NCBI GenBank assembly: GCA_043101845.1
Contig: JBICHN010000002.1
Coordinates: 891,395-955,394 of the forward strand
Direction of reading: 5' to 3'
DNA: 64,000 nucleotides
From: JBICHN01 sp043101845
GTDB taxonomy: Bacteria > Planctomycetota > Phycisphaerae > Phycisphaerales > UBA5793
Shown here: positions 1 to 11,002 of the stretch, piece after piece
Position numbering within the stretch: the first letter of the stretch is position 1
Layout of the letters: every line of letters begins with the position of its first letter
Position numbers and translations under genes: made by a program
The notes under the pieces: model-generated
What the model was told of the DNA's origin: nothing
What the model saw: the letters and a program-made list of their open reading frames with translations, nothing else
The model's database searches: none

Positions 1-32
1 CGGCAGAATACATGCACAGGGAGCGTTCGCCC

Positions 33-2462
<2,430 letters not shown>

Positions 2463-2520
2463 ATACTTGAGTGATTAACCGACGAGAAGGAAGTCTCGCG
2501 ATCTGTAGGTCGAGATAATT

Positions 2521-3906
2521 ATGAGAAGATTTGTTGATATCTCGTGCATGTGGGCGGCTTTAGGCACGGCTCTTGCATTAGGCTTCGGTGGTAGAGCATC
2601 TGCACAGGCGCCACCGACCTATGCAATCATTCGTGCTGCAGATCTGGGTGGGGATACAGCGATTGGTAGAGGGATCAATGAGGCTGGCATAATGGTTGGT
2701 CCCACCAGCCGAGCGGAACTGCCCTGGCCTGCATTTGCCTGGCAGAACGGTCGCCAGCGGCTCCTTCATTCTCCAGTTGATACACGACAAGCGGGAGCGT
2801 TTGATATCAGCGAGGGATCGGTGATCGTTGGGTACCTAATGGACGACAGTTCTGTTCAACGCGCAGCAGCGTGGGATTGTCCCGGTTCGGTTCAGATCCT
2901 CGGCACCCTCGGCGGCGATGAATCCACCGCATTCGGCGTAAATGAATTGGGCAGCATCGTGGGGTTCTCCCAATATGAGTCAGGGAATTCGAGCAACCAC
3001 GCGTTTCTCTGGCGCAACGGTGTTATGACCGACCTCGGCGACTTCGGCGGCGGATACAGCAAGGCGAACGCAATCAACAATCAGGATGAGGTGGTCGGAC
3101 GCGCGCGCCCGGTCAGCGGCAGTGACCGTGCCTTCTTATGGCGTGATGGTGTCATGATTGACCTCGGCGATTTCGGCGGACCCGGTTCGACCGCGATCGA
3201 CATCAATGAGCTCGGCTGGGTCGCAGGGACCGCCGACATCGGCAACGGTCGCGCTCACGCGACGCTCTGGGCCGATGGCCAGATGATCGATCTTCACCAG
3301 GCTGGGACCTGCGATCAGTCCTGCATATGGGCGATGAACGAGATAGGTGATATGGTCGGGACGGTCGACGACGACTGTGGCGGTGATGAACGAACATTCG
3401 TCCTTTGGATTGATCGGGTGATGTTCGAGCTATCCGACTTTCTCCCTCCAAACCACCGCTGGAACTTTCACAATCCGTTTCTCGCGTTCCCGCAGGACAT
3501 CAACGACGCGCTGCAGATCGTCGGCGCGGGCGGTCGTGGGAGCGACATCGCCGCGTTCCTCATGACGCCCGTGTACCCCGCGTTCGATCTCGAACTCGTC
3601 GGCGCGGCGCAGGCCGGGGCGGTGAACACGATCCGCGCGACGGGGCTCACGCCGGGCGACCGCGTCCACTTCGTCTGGGGCGTCCACGGCGGGGGGACGA
3701 TCATTCCCGGCTGCGACCTCCAGCGGGCGGCGCTTCAGATCGAGAACGCCCAGCGGGCCGGCGCCGCGACGGCCGACGCGAGCGGCGTCGCGACCTTCAC
3801 CGCGTTCGTCCCCGACGCGGCGCGCGACCTCGGCGAGATCCTCATCCAGGCCGTCGACGCCACGAACTGCGCCGTGAGCCCGTACCTTGTCGTGCGGTTT
3901 GAGTAG
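2521..3906 (+). CDS. Secreted HAF-repeat protein
   Basis: 461-residue predicted exported protein with an N-terminal signal peptide ending near ASAQ. The middle is built of HAF-family extracellular repeats of about 45-60 residues. Each reads roughly LWRNGVMTDLGDFGG, then A.(D/N)IN..G.VVG, for example near residues 160-215 and 205-260. The last 100 residues form a separate conserved segment with RVHFVWG, GGGTIIPGC and a terminal VVRFE, shared with the HAF protein at 24.4 kb. The HAF family is named for a recurring motif and has no established biochemical role. The gene lies 58 bases behind the upstream secreted protein on the same strand, so the two may be co-expressed. Confidence 0.85.
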   Translation: MRRFVDISCMWAALGTALALGFGGRASAQAPPTYAIIRAADLGGDTAIGRGINEAGIMVGPTSRAELPWPAFAWQNGRQRLLHSPVDTRQAGAFDISEGSVIVGYLMDDSSVQRAAAWDCPGSVQILGTLGGDESTAFGVNELGSIVGFSQYESGNSSNHAFLWRNGVMTDLGDFGGGYSKANAINNQDEVVGRARPVSGSDRAFLWRDGVMIDLGDFGGPGSTAIDINELGWVAGTADIGNGRAHATLWADGQMIDLHQAGTCDQSCIWAMNEIGDMVGTVDDDCGGDERTFVLWIDRVMFELSDFLPPNHRWNFHNPFLAFPQDINDALQIVGAGGRGSDIAAFLMTPVYPAFDLELVGAAQAGAVNTIRATGLTPGDRVHFVWGVHGGGTIIPGCDLQRAALQIENAQRAGAATADASGVATFTAFVPDAARDLGEILIQAVDATNCAVSPYLVVRFE

Positions 3907-3933
3907 GTGTGGATATTGCCAAACGATCGCGTG

Positions 3934-4037
3934 GTAGGTTCGGCTCTTGCCGAACGGTTGGGCGTGCGTGGTCGAGCGGCGATTCGATCACACACGGCCC
4001 CGCGTGCGCCGAACCGTCAGGCAATAGCCTGACCTAC
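3934..4037. repeat. Paired-hairpin module, GTAGGT family
   Basis: The left hairpin (about 3934-3960) and right hairpin (about 4011-4037) are in inverted orientation. Both, read outward-in, start GTAGGT and continue through ACGGTT. The left stem is TTCGGC/GCCGAA and the right stem, on its own strand, TCAGGC/GCCTGA, so paired positions change together. A lone right-hand copy lies at 4291-4320. Confidence 0.7.
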
Positions 4038-4080
4038 CGACGCGCCATCGGCGTGAAGCGCCGCTCGACTTCTCAGGTTT

Positions 4081-4183
4081 TACCCCCACCCGGCCTCCCC
4101 CTCGGAGGGGGAGGAGTTCTATCTTCAGCTTCGCTGAAGCCGATCAACTCCCCTCCCTCCGAGAGAGGGGCCGGGGGAGGGTG
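4081..4183. repeat. Paired-hairpin module, CCCTCCCC family
   Basis: Two G/C-rich hairpins in inverted orientation enclose a short central palindrome, CTTCAGCTTCGCTGAAG. The outer arms read CACCCGGCCTCCCC on the left and GGGGCCGGGGGAGGGTG on the right. The architecture matches the other paired-hairpin families in the window, but the sequence is unrelated. Confidence 0.65.
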
Positions 4184-4290
4184 AAGCGCACTGCGTCATC
4201 CGGCGCCACCCGCGAAGCGGCGCATGATGCGGGCGACTCGTCAATCGGACGGCATTCGTGCCGATCGAACCACCTGCATGAGATCGCGCG

Positions 4291-4320
4291 CCCAACCGTC
4301 AGGCAACAGCCTGACCTACC
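4291..4320. repeat. Solitary GTAGGT-family hairpin
   Basis: Near-copy of the right hairpin of the 3934-4037 module (GTCAGGCAACAGCCTGAC) without a recognisable left partner. Confidence 0.6.
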
Positions 4321-4328
4321 GGAATGAT

Positions 4329-4478
4329 TTGAAATCTCAGATTTGAAATCTCAAATCTTCCGGCCCGAGCGCCGTCCCACCTGTGGCTTCCCCGAACCTC
4401 AGCCACAGCCACCCGGAATTGAGCCCGGACTCATCTAAAGCTCAAATCTCAAATCTCAAATCTGAGATCTTGAATCTC
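4329..4478. repeat. AT-rich ATTTGAGATTTGAG repeats flanking the 3' end of hslU
   Basis: Two clusters, about 4329-4361 and 4438-4478, of short direct and inverted copies of AAATCTCAAATCT and its complement. A third copy lies at about 30134-30167. The low GC contrasts sharply with the surroundings. I see no gene between 3907 and 4481. Confidence 0.6.
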
Positions 4479-4481
4479 CGA

Positions 4482-5900
4482 CTACAACACGAACCGGCTC
4501 AGATCCTCATCCGTGACGACCGCGTCGAGTTCCTGGTGGACGAGTGACGCGGTGACGCGGACCGTCGTGTCGCCGCGCTCGGCCATGTCCGGGGCGTCGA
4601 AGCTGACCTGTTCGAAGAGGCGTTCGACGATCGTCATGAGCCGCCGCGCGCCGATGTTCTCCATCGTCGAGTTCGCCTTCGCCGCGATCTCGGCCATCGC
4701 GACGATCGCGTCGTCCTCGTACTCGACGCTCAACCCCTCGGCGCCGAGCAGCGCCTGCTGCTGCTTGAGCAGCGAATGGTCCGGCTCGCGGAGAATCCGG
4801 ATGAAGTCGTCCTTCGACAACCCGTCGAGTTCGACGCGGATCGGGAAGCGGCCCTGCAGCTCCGGCATGAGATCGCTCACCGACGCCGAGTGAAACGCGC
4901 CCGCGGCGATGAAGAGAATGTGGTCCGTGCGCACGATGCCGTGCCGCGTCGTGACCGTCGAGCCCTCGACGATCGGCAGCAGGTCGCGCTGCACGCCCTG
5001 ACGCGACACATCGGCCGAGGCGCGTCCGTCGGCGCTCGACGACGCGATCTTGTCGATCTCGTCGAGAAAGATAATGCCCGACTGTTCGGTGCGCTCGATC
5101 GCGGTCTCGATCATGCGGTCGCGATCGAGCAGTTTCTCCGTCTCGTCCTCGATGAGAATCCGCCGCGCCTCGCGCACGGTCGTCTTCTTCGTGCGGCTCT
5201 TCGAGGGCATGAGTTGCTCGAGCATCGAACTCATGCCGGGGTCGAGCTGGTCCGGACCCATGCCGCCGATCATCGGGATCGTCGAGCGCTCGCGGATCGT
5301 GATCTCGATCTCGCGGTCGTCGAAGAGCCCTTCGCGGAGTTTCTCGCGCAGCCGCTCGCGCGTGACCGACGCCTCTTCGCCGCCAAGTTCGGATGACTCC
5401 GCGGGGACATACCCGGCGCCGCGCGCCCCGAACGCCCGCGTTCCGCCCGACCCGCCGCCGCCTCCGCCGCTTCCCTCATCGTCCGTCCGCCCCATGAGGA
5501 TCGAGACGAGCCGTCGCTCGACGGCCTCTTCGGCCTTCGCCTTCACTTCCTCGGCCTGTTCGCCGCGCACCATGTTGATCGCCAGGTCGAGCAGGTCGCG
5601 CACCATCGACTCGACATCGCGGCCGTGGTAGCCGACCTCGGTGTACTTGCTCGCCTCGACCTTGATGAACGGGGCGTTCACGAGCCGCGCGAGTCGCCGC
5701 GCGATCTCCGTCTTGCCGACGCCGGTCGGGCCGACCATGATGATGTTCTTCGGCGCGACCTCCCGGGCGAGGTCGGCGTCGAGCCGTCGCCGCCGCCACC
5801 GGTTCCGCACGGCGATCGCGACGGCGCGCTTCGCGCCGTCCTGTCCGATGATGTGCTTGTCGAGCTCGGCGACGATCTGTCGTGGCGTGAGTTCCTGCAT
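4482..5900 (-). CDS. hslU: ATP-dependent protease ATPase subunit HslU
   Basis: AAA+ unfoldase of the HslUV (ClpYQ) protease, which threads substrates into the HslV peptidase. The sequence opens with LTPRQIVAELDKHIIGQ. It has Walker A GPTGVGKTE (about residue 57), the I-domain, Walker B IIFLDEIDKIA (about 275) and the family-typical C-terminal tail LSRFVL, which docks into HslV. At 472 residues it is slightly longer than the usual 440-450; the excess is a Gly/Ser-rich insertion near residues 143-170. No hslV lies on either side, which is unusual because the two are normally adjacent. ATG5900 is favoured because a TACTAT hexamer (complement of 5909-5914) ends 8 bases upstream. Confidence 0.97.
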   Translation of the reverse strand: MQELTPRQIVAELDKHIIGQDGAKRAVAIAVRNRWRRRRLDADLAREVAPKNIIMVGPTGVGKTEIARRLARLVNAPFIKVEASKYTEVGYHGRDVESMVRDLLDLAINMVRGEQAEEVKAKAEEAVERRLVSILMGRTDDEGSGGGGGGSGGTRAFGARGAGYVPAESSELGGEEASVTRERLREKLREGLFDDREIEITIRERSTIPMIGGMGPDQLDPGMSSMLEQLMPSKSRTKKTTVREARRILIEDETEKLLDRDRMIETAIERTEQSGIIFLDEIDKIASSSADGRASADVSRQGVQRDLLPIVEGSTVTTRHGIVRTDHILFIAAGAFHSASVSDLMPELQGRFPIRVELDGLSKDDFIRILREPDHSLLKQQQALLGAEGLSVEYEDDAIVAMAEIAAKANSTMENIGARRLMTIVERLFEQVSFDAPDMAERGDTTVRVTASLVHQELDAVVTDEDLSRFVL

Positions 5901-5908
5901 GCTGCGGG

Positions 5909-5914
5909 ATAGTA
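5909..5914 (-). promoter_or_regulatory. Candidate -10 element of hslU
   Basis: TACTAT on the minus strand ends 8 bases before the hslU ATG, which would place the transcription start at or next to the start codon. No convincing -35 was identified. Confidence 0.45.
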
Positions 5915-6057
5915 GGGGAGGTGGGGGAGACGGAGAGACTGAAACGCCGACACGAACTCTTCCCCGCGCGCCGCGAAATCGTTACACTCCGGCCGCAGGC
6001 GGCGCGTAGCCGCTTCCTCAATTCGATGACTTCCGAACAATCCGCTTCGTCCCGCCT

Positions 6058-6873
6058 ATGTCCCACTACAACACCGAGGCCTACCTTCGCGCCCGCGGCG
6101 CTCTGCCCGAGCAGGAGATCCAGGGCGATCGCGCCTGCCACCAGTGCGGCTACAGCCTGCGCGGACTCAAGGTCGGCGGACGCTGCCCCGAGTGCGGCGC
6201 CATGATCGGCCGGCGCAAAACGGTCGAGCACCTCATGGACTGCGGGGTCGACTACCTTCGTACTCTGCGCTTCGGCGTGCTCCTCGTCGCCGGCTCCGCC
6301 TGGGCGCCCGTGCTCATGTCCTTCTTCTACGACGGCCCGGTATGGATCGAAGTGTCGATCACCGTCGCGGCGCAGCTCGTCACGCTGTACGGCGGGTGGA
6401 TCATCACCCGACCGCGGCCCGACGAGTCGCTCGCCGAGCGGGTGTGGTGGTCGATCCCGGTCTTCACGCGCATCACGCTCATCGCGGCGCCGGCGCTCGT
6501 CCTGCTCAGCCCGGTCGCCGGCGCAATCGCCCCGATGCTCACGATCACGCTCGTCACGGTGGGCGTTACGCTCGCGCAGTGCATGCTCTGCTTCGCCTGC
6601 CGCGACATCGCGAGCTGGGCGCACGACGAGAGCCTCGCGCGCCATTTCGAAATCGTGAGCCTGCTCATCGGCGGCGGAGCGCTCGTTCTCGCCGGCGCGA
6701 TGATCATCCCTGTCCTCGGCTGTTTCGCGCTATTCGCCGGCTTCGGCCTGCTCGTCGGCGAAGTGTGGTACCTCGTGAATGTGTTGCGCCTCGCCGCGCT
6801 CGCCCACGCGGTCGTCCGCGACAAGCCCCGGCACGATTCATCCATTCTCCGCCAGCCCGGAAAGGTCCGCTGA
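6058..6873 (+). CDS. Zinc-ribbon multi-pass membrane protein
   Basis: 271 residues. Near the N-terminus is a four-cysteine zinc-ribbon, CHQCGYSLRGL (about residue 27) followed by CPECG (about 43). It is followed by about five hydrophobic segments between residues 70 and 250, so the ribbon probably faces the cytoplasm ahead of a membrane domain. No enzymatic motif is visible. A paralogue-like gene follows at 6930, and a third protein with the same ribbon lies at 10401. TACACT at 5983-5988 is a possible -10 element about 70 bases upstream. Function unknown. Confidence 0.85.
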   Translation: MSHYNTEAYLRARGALPEQEIQGDRACHQCGYSLRGLKVGGRCPECGAMIGRRKTVEHLMDCGVDYLRTLRFGVLLVAGSAWAPVLMSFFYDGPVWIEVSITVAAQLVTLYGGWIITRPRPDESLAERVWWSIPVFTRITLIAAPALVLLSPVAGAIAPMLTITLVTVGVTLAQCMLCFACRDIASWAHDESLARHFEIVSLLIGGGALVLAGAMIIPVLGCFALFAGFGLLVGEVWYLVNVLRLAALAHAVVRDKPRHDSSILRQPGKVR

Positions 6874-6929
6874 CTCGGCGCGCCCATTCGTCCGCGCGCC
6901 GCTCTATTCGACCGACCGACCGACGCACC

Positions 6930-7826
6930 ATGAGCCCTGTCGTTCCCTCCATGCTGAACCGCCCCGCCGACGGCGACGAGTCGAACGCCCGCCTCTGCCC
7001 GAAATGCGGCTACGACCGGCGCGACCTTCCGCTCGATCGCGCGTGCCCCGAGTGCGGCCACCGCGACGGGCCGAAGAAGGCCGCGGGCATGGCCGACTGC
7101 ACGACCTGGGACACGGCCGAGGTCGAAGCCCTGCGCGGCGCCCTTTCGCTCGCGTTCCTCGCGTGGCTCGTCCTCTTCGGCGCGATGAGTCTCTTCGTGA
7201 CATTCCCGATCAATTCCGTGGAGCCGATCGTGATGTCCACGCTCGCCCTTCTCGGCGCCGCAATCCAGGCCGCGGCGCACTGGCGCCTCTTTACCGCCCG
7301 GCGCGACGCGAACCTGCGCACGCACGGCTGGAAGACCGCGGCCGGCGCCGCGTCGGCGCTTGCGGTCGCGCTCGTGGTCTACATCGGCGTCGGCATGGTC
7401 GCGTACTTCATCGGACCCGCGACCGGCGTCCCGCTCGTCACGATCGGGCTGCTCCTCTGGTTCGCGTCGCGCATCGCGAGCTTCGTCCATCTCGAGCGCC
7501 TCGCCGACGCGACGGGTGACGAATCGCTCGGCCGCCGCTTCTGGGGGCTCGCGTTCGCGCTCGGATTCTTCGGCCCGCTCGGCGCGCTCTTCGCCTACCA
7601 GACCGTGACCTGGAACCTCTGGATCTGTCTCGGCGTGTTGTGCTTTCCCTTCGGCTATCTTGTCGTCGAAGGGATGATCGCCTGGTCGCTCCTCGGCCTG
7701 CGGAGCAATTTCGCGTGGGCCGTGCGCTACCACTACCAGGACGCGGGCAAGAGCGAACGCCTGCGGGCGCGCATGGAATCGGACCGGCGCCACTCGCGGG
7801 GCGGCGGCGGCGCGACGGGCCGATGA
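6930..7826 (+). CDS. Zinc-ribbon multi-pass membrane protein, second copy
   Basis: 298 residues from ATG6930. The layout is the same as the preceding gene: N-terminal CPKCGYDRRDLPL and CPECG cysteines (about residues 23-45), then a membrane domain with about five to six helices (for example FLAWLVLFGAMSLF and VALVVYIGVGMVAYFIG). The reading frame remains open far upstream of 6930, but that part overlaps the previous gene in another frame and has no plausible coding content. The two genes are 56 bases apart and probably arose by duplication. No known function. Confidence 0.85.
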   Translation: MSPVVPSMLNRPADGDESNARLCPKCGYDRRDLPLDRACPECGHRDGPKKAAGMADCTTWDTAEVEALRGALSLAFLAWLVLFGAMSLFVTFPINSVEPIVMSTLALLGAAIQAAAHWRLFTARRDANLRTHGWKTAAGAASALAVALVVYIGVGMVAYFIGPATGVPLVTIGLLLWFASRIASFVHLERLADATGDESLGRRFWGLAFALGFFGPLGALFAYQTVTWNLWICLGVLCFPFGYLVVEGMIAWSLLGLRSNFAWAVRYHYQDAGKSERLRARMESDRRHSRGGGGATGR

Positions 7827-7833
7827 CCGCGAC

Positions 7834-7839
7834 TACACT
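7834..7839 (+). promoter_or_regulatory. Candidate -10 element of the Gfo/Idh/MocA gene
   Basis: TACACT ends 6 bases before ATG7846, placing a predicted transcription start on the start codon itself. Low individual weight, but it is part of a pattern seen at about a dozen genes. Confidence 0.45.
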
Positions 7840-7845
7840 CCCTCA

Positions 7846-8880
7846 ATGAGCGAACCGTCCACTGAACTTCGTTGCGCCGTCGTGGGCGTCGGCCGCATGG
7901 GCCGCCACCACGCGCGCGTCTACAGCCAGATGGACGGCGCCACGCTCGTCGGCGTCGTCGACCTTGACGAGGCCCGCGCCCGCGCGATCACCGACGAATT
8001 CGGCGGCGCCGTGTTCAACTCGGTCGAGGACCTTCTCGCGGTCGGCGTCGACGCGGTCACCGTCGCCGTGCCGACGAATTACCACCGCCAGATCGCGACG
8101 CCGCTCCTCCAGGCCGGCGTCGCCTGCCTCGTCGAGAAGCCGCTCGCGCCCGATGTCCGCGCCGCCGAAGCGCTCGCCCAGGTCGCGAGCGAGACCGGAT
8201 CGATCCTCCAGGTCGGTCACATCGAGCGCTACAACCCCGCCGTGCGCGCCGTCGCGACGCAGACCGACCTGCGGCCGCGCTTCATCGAAGTGCACCGCGT
8301 GAGCCCGATGTCGTTCCGAAGCGTCGATGTCGGCGTCGTGCTCGACATGATGATTCACGATCTCGATGTGCTCCTCATGCTCGCGGGCGGCGAGCCGGAG
8401 CGCATTCAGGCCTGCGCCGTCGCCGTGCTCGGCGCCGCCGAAGATGTCTGCAACGCGCGGCTCGAGTTTCCCTCGGGCTGCGTCGCGAATGTCACCGCGA
8501 GCCGACTTGCGCTCAAGACCGAACGCAAGATCCGCATCATCGCGGACGACGCATATGTGAGCGTCGACTACGGCCGCAAGACGGGACTCATGATCCGCCG
8601 CACCGCGAACGAAGCCGAGCTCGCGCGCCTGCGCGAACAACTCGCCGCGGGGACCGACCTCTCCGATGTCGACTACACCGACCTCGTGAATGTCGAGCCG
8701 CTCGAGGTCGACGACGAGGACCAGCTCGTCATGCAGCTCCGCGACTTCCTTTCGGCCGTGCGCTCCGGCTCGTCCCCGACGGTCGACGCCCGGGCCGGCT
8801 TCGCCGCCGTCCGCACCGCCGAGCGCATCGTCGAAGCGGCCCGCGACCACGCCGCCCGCCTCGACCCCCGTCCCACTTAG
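7846..8880 (+). CDS. Gfo/Idh/MocA family NAD(P)-dependent oxidoreductase
   Basis: 344-residue dehydrogenase-like protein. The N-terminal Rossmann domain has VVGVGRMGRHHARV (about residues 11-24). The family signature EKPL follows near residue 97 and HDLD near 171. The segment VGHIERYNPAVR resembles the sugar-nucleotide 3-dehydrogenase branch (GnnA-like enzymes acting on UDP-GlcNAc for lipid A), but that subfamily call is tentative and no lipid A gene is adjacent. The TAG stop codon lies inside a dispersed hairpin repeat (8878-8910), so the native C-terminus may have been replaced by repeat insertion. Confidence 0.88.
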   Translation: MSEPSTELRCAVVGVGRMGRHHARVYSQMDGATLVGVVDLDEARARAITDEFGGAVFNSVEDLLAVGVDAVTVAVPTNYHRQIATPLLQAGVACLVEKPLAPDVRAAEALAQVASETGSILQVGHIERYNPAVRAVATQTDLRPRFIEVHRVSPMSFRSVDVGVVLDMMIHDLDVLLMLAGGEPERIQACAVAVLGAAEDVCNARLEFPSGCVANVTASRLALKTERKIRIIADDAYVSVDYGRKTGLMIRRTANEAELARLREQLAAGTDLSDVDYTDLVNVEPLEVDDEDQLVMQLRDFLSAVRSGSSPTVDARAGFAAVRTAERIVEAARDHAARLDPRPT

Positions 8881-8910
8881 CCCCGGGCGCCCACACCCGG
8901 GGGAACGGCT
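8878..8910. repeat. Solitary TTAGCCCC-family hairpin overlapping a stop codon
   Basis: TAGCCCCGGGCG, loop, CACCCGGGG and GGAACGGC: a left-type hairpin of the family described at 8962-9146. Its leading TAG is the stop codon of the upstream oxidoreductase gene. Confidence 0.8.
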
Positions 8911-8961
8911 CTCGCCATCGCGCGACGATGGACCCGCACAAAACCCACAACGACTCCCAGA

Positions 8962-9146
8962 TTAGCCCCGGGTGAATACACCCGGGGGAGCGGCGCCCGA
9001 CCACACACGCGACTTCAATGTCACACGAATCTTGCGACGACAATCCACGGATCGTCTTCCTCGCGGTACGGCGGATGCCATGGGCCAATCCGTCACCCCA
9101 CGAGTCGTTCAACCCCGCTCCCCCATGTGTTTTCACATGGGGCGAA
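8962..9146. repeat. Paired-hairpin module, TTAGCCCC family, copy A1
   Basis: Left hairpin 8962-8995 (TTAGCCCCGGGTG, AATA loop, CACCCGGGGGAGCGGC). Right hairpin about 9113-9146, whose complement reads TTCGCCCCATGTG, loop, CACATGGGGGAGCGG. The two ends are inverted relative to each other and separated by about 115 bases containing conserved words such as TCGTNTTCCTCGCGG and CACGAGTC. Confidence 0.9.
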
Positions 9147-9185
9147 TCACGGTCCCCGATGACCCACCGGCGCGCCTCGACTCAC

Positions 9186-9370
9186 TTCGCCCCGGGTGAA
9201 AACACCCGGGGGAGCGGCGCACGACCACACGCGCGATCCCGACCTCGCACGAATCCCCCGACGATGATCTACGAATCCTCTTCCTCGCGGTGAGGCGAAC
9301 GCCACTCGCCTACCCGTCAGCCCACGAGTCAGTCAACCCCGCTCCCCCATGTGTATTCACATGGGGCGAA
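9186..9370. repeat. Paired-hairpin module, TTAGCCCC family, copy A2
   Basis: Second 185-base module in tandem with the previous one, 39 bases further on. Left hairpin 9186-9220, right hairpin 9337-9370. No gene lies between 8881 and 9547; 9371-9547 shows no recognised feature. Confidence 0.9.
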
Positions 9371-9547
9371 ACACCACCCCGGCGCGCCCGCCCGCGCCAA
9401 CCCAACCCCACCACTCCACGCCAAGCTCCCAACCACACCCCACGCCTCGACACCGTCCCTCCACCTCGCGAGAATGCACCGACCATCCAATCGATAAACA
9501 CCGTTCGCCCCGCTCCGCCCCGCCCGTCCCCCGGAAGAACCCGCGCC

Positions 9548-10417
9548 ATGATCGGCTCCTTCACCCCGCTCGAAGTCGCCCGACTCGAAGAAACCCGCCA
9601 GGCCCGAGGCACGGTCGCGCTCATCGATCGCCTTATGGAAACCGATCCGTCCATCGACTACGCCTTCGAATGGATCGCCGACGGCGCCATGACCTTCGCC
9701 GGTCCCGGCAACTGGGCGAACCAGACCGCCGGCGTCGGACTGCACGGCGAAATCTCCGACGACGATCTCGACCGCCTCGTCGACTTCTTCACGAGCCGCG
9801 GCGTCGAGCCGAAGATCGAAGTCGCGTCCTTCGCGCACGAATCGCTCATCGCCGGCCTTCAACAACGCGGCTTCGGCCTGCGCGAATTCGAACATGTCTG
9901 GGCGCTCGACCTCACCAACGAAGCGAACCTCGACCCGTCGCTCGAGCAGGCGATCGACGCGTCGGTCTCGATCGACGAGGTGCCGCGCGACGACGACGCG
10001 ACGATCCGCGCCTTCGCGGTGACGACGACCTCCGGCTTCGTTCCCGCCGGCGCCGACGACGCGTTCATCGAATCGCTCTACCGCCAGGCCGAGCAGATCG
10101 CGCGCTTCGAACAATGCGACGCCTTCATCGCCCGCGTCGACGGAGAACTCGCCGGCGGGGGCGGCATGGAAACGAACCACGGCGTCGTCGCGCTCTTCGG
10201 CGCGAGCGTCCTCCCGCCCTTCCGACGGCGCGGCGCCCAGACCGCCCTCATCCTCGCCCGACTACGGCGCGGCCGCGCGCGCGGCGCGAAGATCGGCGTC
10301 ATTCATTCGAAACCCGGCATCCCGACCGAACGCAACGCGGCGCGCCTCGGGTTTCAACTCGCCTATGTGAAAGCGATCATGGCGATGCCCGGCGAAGGAC
10401 TCATCCGCTCGATGTGA
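9548..10417 (+). CDS. GNAT-family N-acetyltransferase
   Basis: 289 residues from ATG9548; the open frame further upstream runs through hairpin repeats and is not coding. The C-terminal half (about residues 140-275) carries the GNAT acetyl-CoA fold: a beta-strand/bulge segment GVVALFGASVLPPFRRRGAQ, which matches the V-x-P-x-x-R-x-x-G-x-G/A motif A, and the typical ending ERNAARLGFQLAY. The N-terminal half, with its acidic stretch, may be a second degenerate GNAT-like lobe. Substrate unknown. The last 17 bases overlap the convergent gene at 10401. Confidence 0.85.
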   Translation: MIGSFTPLEVARLEETRQARGTVALIDRLMETDPSIDYAFEWIADGAMTFAGPGNWANQTAGVGLHGEISDDDLDRLVDFFTSRGVEPKIEVASFAHESLIAGLQQRGFGLREFEHVWALDLTNEANLDPSLEQAIDASVSIDEVPRDDDATIRAFAVTTTSGFVPAGADDAFIESLYRQAEQIARFEQCDAFIARVDGELAGGGGMETNHGVVALFGASVLPPFRRRGAQTALILARLRRGRARGAKIGVIHSKPGIPTERNAARLGFQLAYVKAIMAMPGEGLIRSM

Positions 10418-10916
10418 CCGTCGCGCCGTATGTTGATTCGAGCAGGCCGCGCTCGCCGCACTCCGGGCACACGACGACGCCGTCGTCGCCCGCATCGAGC
10501 CCGCGAAGCGAGTACCCGCACCGCGCGCACGACCCCGGCGTCACGCCGAAGAGTCGCCACGCCCAGAGCGCCCCCGCGCCGACGCCGCACAACACCGTCG
10601 GAATCCACAACGGCACGCGCACGAAGAACCAGTTTGTGTAGAAGTGGTAGTCCGGCGCCCACTCGACGCCCGTCCATTCAACCCGGCCGCGCATCCCCGT
10701 CCGTCCCGGAATCCGTCGCGTCTCGTAATTGAATCGCCCGCGGTCGAGCCGCATGACATGACGCGGGGTGAACGCGATTTCGAGCATCGCCGCCGCGCTC
10801 GCCGCGAAGAGCGAACCGAACACGAGCGTCGCGACGAGGAGCGACCACCGCGCCGTCGATCGCCAGCCCGGCTCACGCCGCCATCGCCACCCCTGCATCG
10901 CCCGGAGAGAACGCAT
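10401..10916 (-). CDS. Membrane protein with C-terminal zinc ribbon
   Basis: 171 residues from ATG10916. One hydrophobic helix lies near the N-terminus (about residues 22-45) and another near residues 105-125. After it comes a cysteine cluster, CARCGYSLRGL then CPECG, identical in style to the proteins at 6058 and 6930 but placed at the opposite end. A TTG at 10925 would extend it by three codons. ATG10916 is preferred because TAGATT (complement of 10924-10929) ends 7 bases upstream and the TTG would fall inside that promoter element. Function unknown. Confidence 0.75.
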   Translation of the reverse strand: MRSLRAMQGWRWRREPGWRSTARWSLLVATLVFGSLFAASAAAMLEIAFTPRHVMRLDRGRFNYETRRIPGRTGMRGRVEWTGVEWAPDYHFYTNWFFVRVPLWIPTVLCGVGAGALWAWRLFGVTPGSCARCGYSLRGLDAGDDGVVVCPECGERGLLESTYGATVTSSG

Positions 10917-11002
10917 CAGGGTCAATCTACATCAATTCGCCTGCGCTCGCATGACCCGCTCCGCCGCGATCCAGACACGCGTCGCGCGCCTCGCAGAGAT
11001 CC

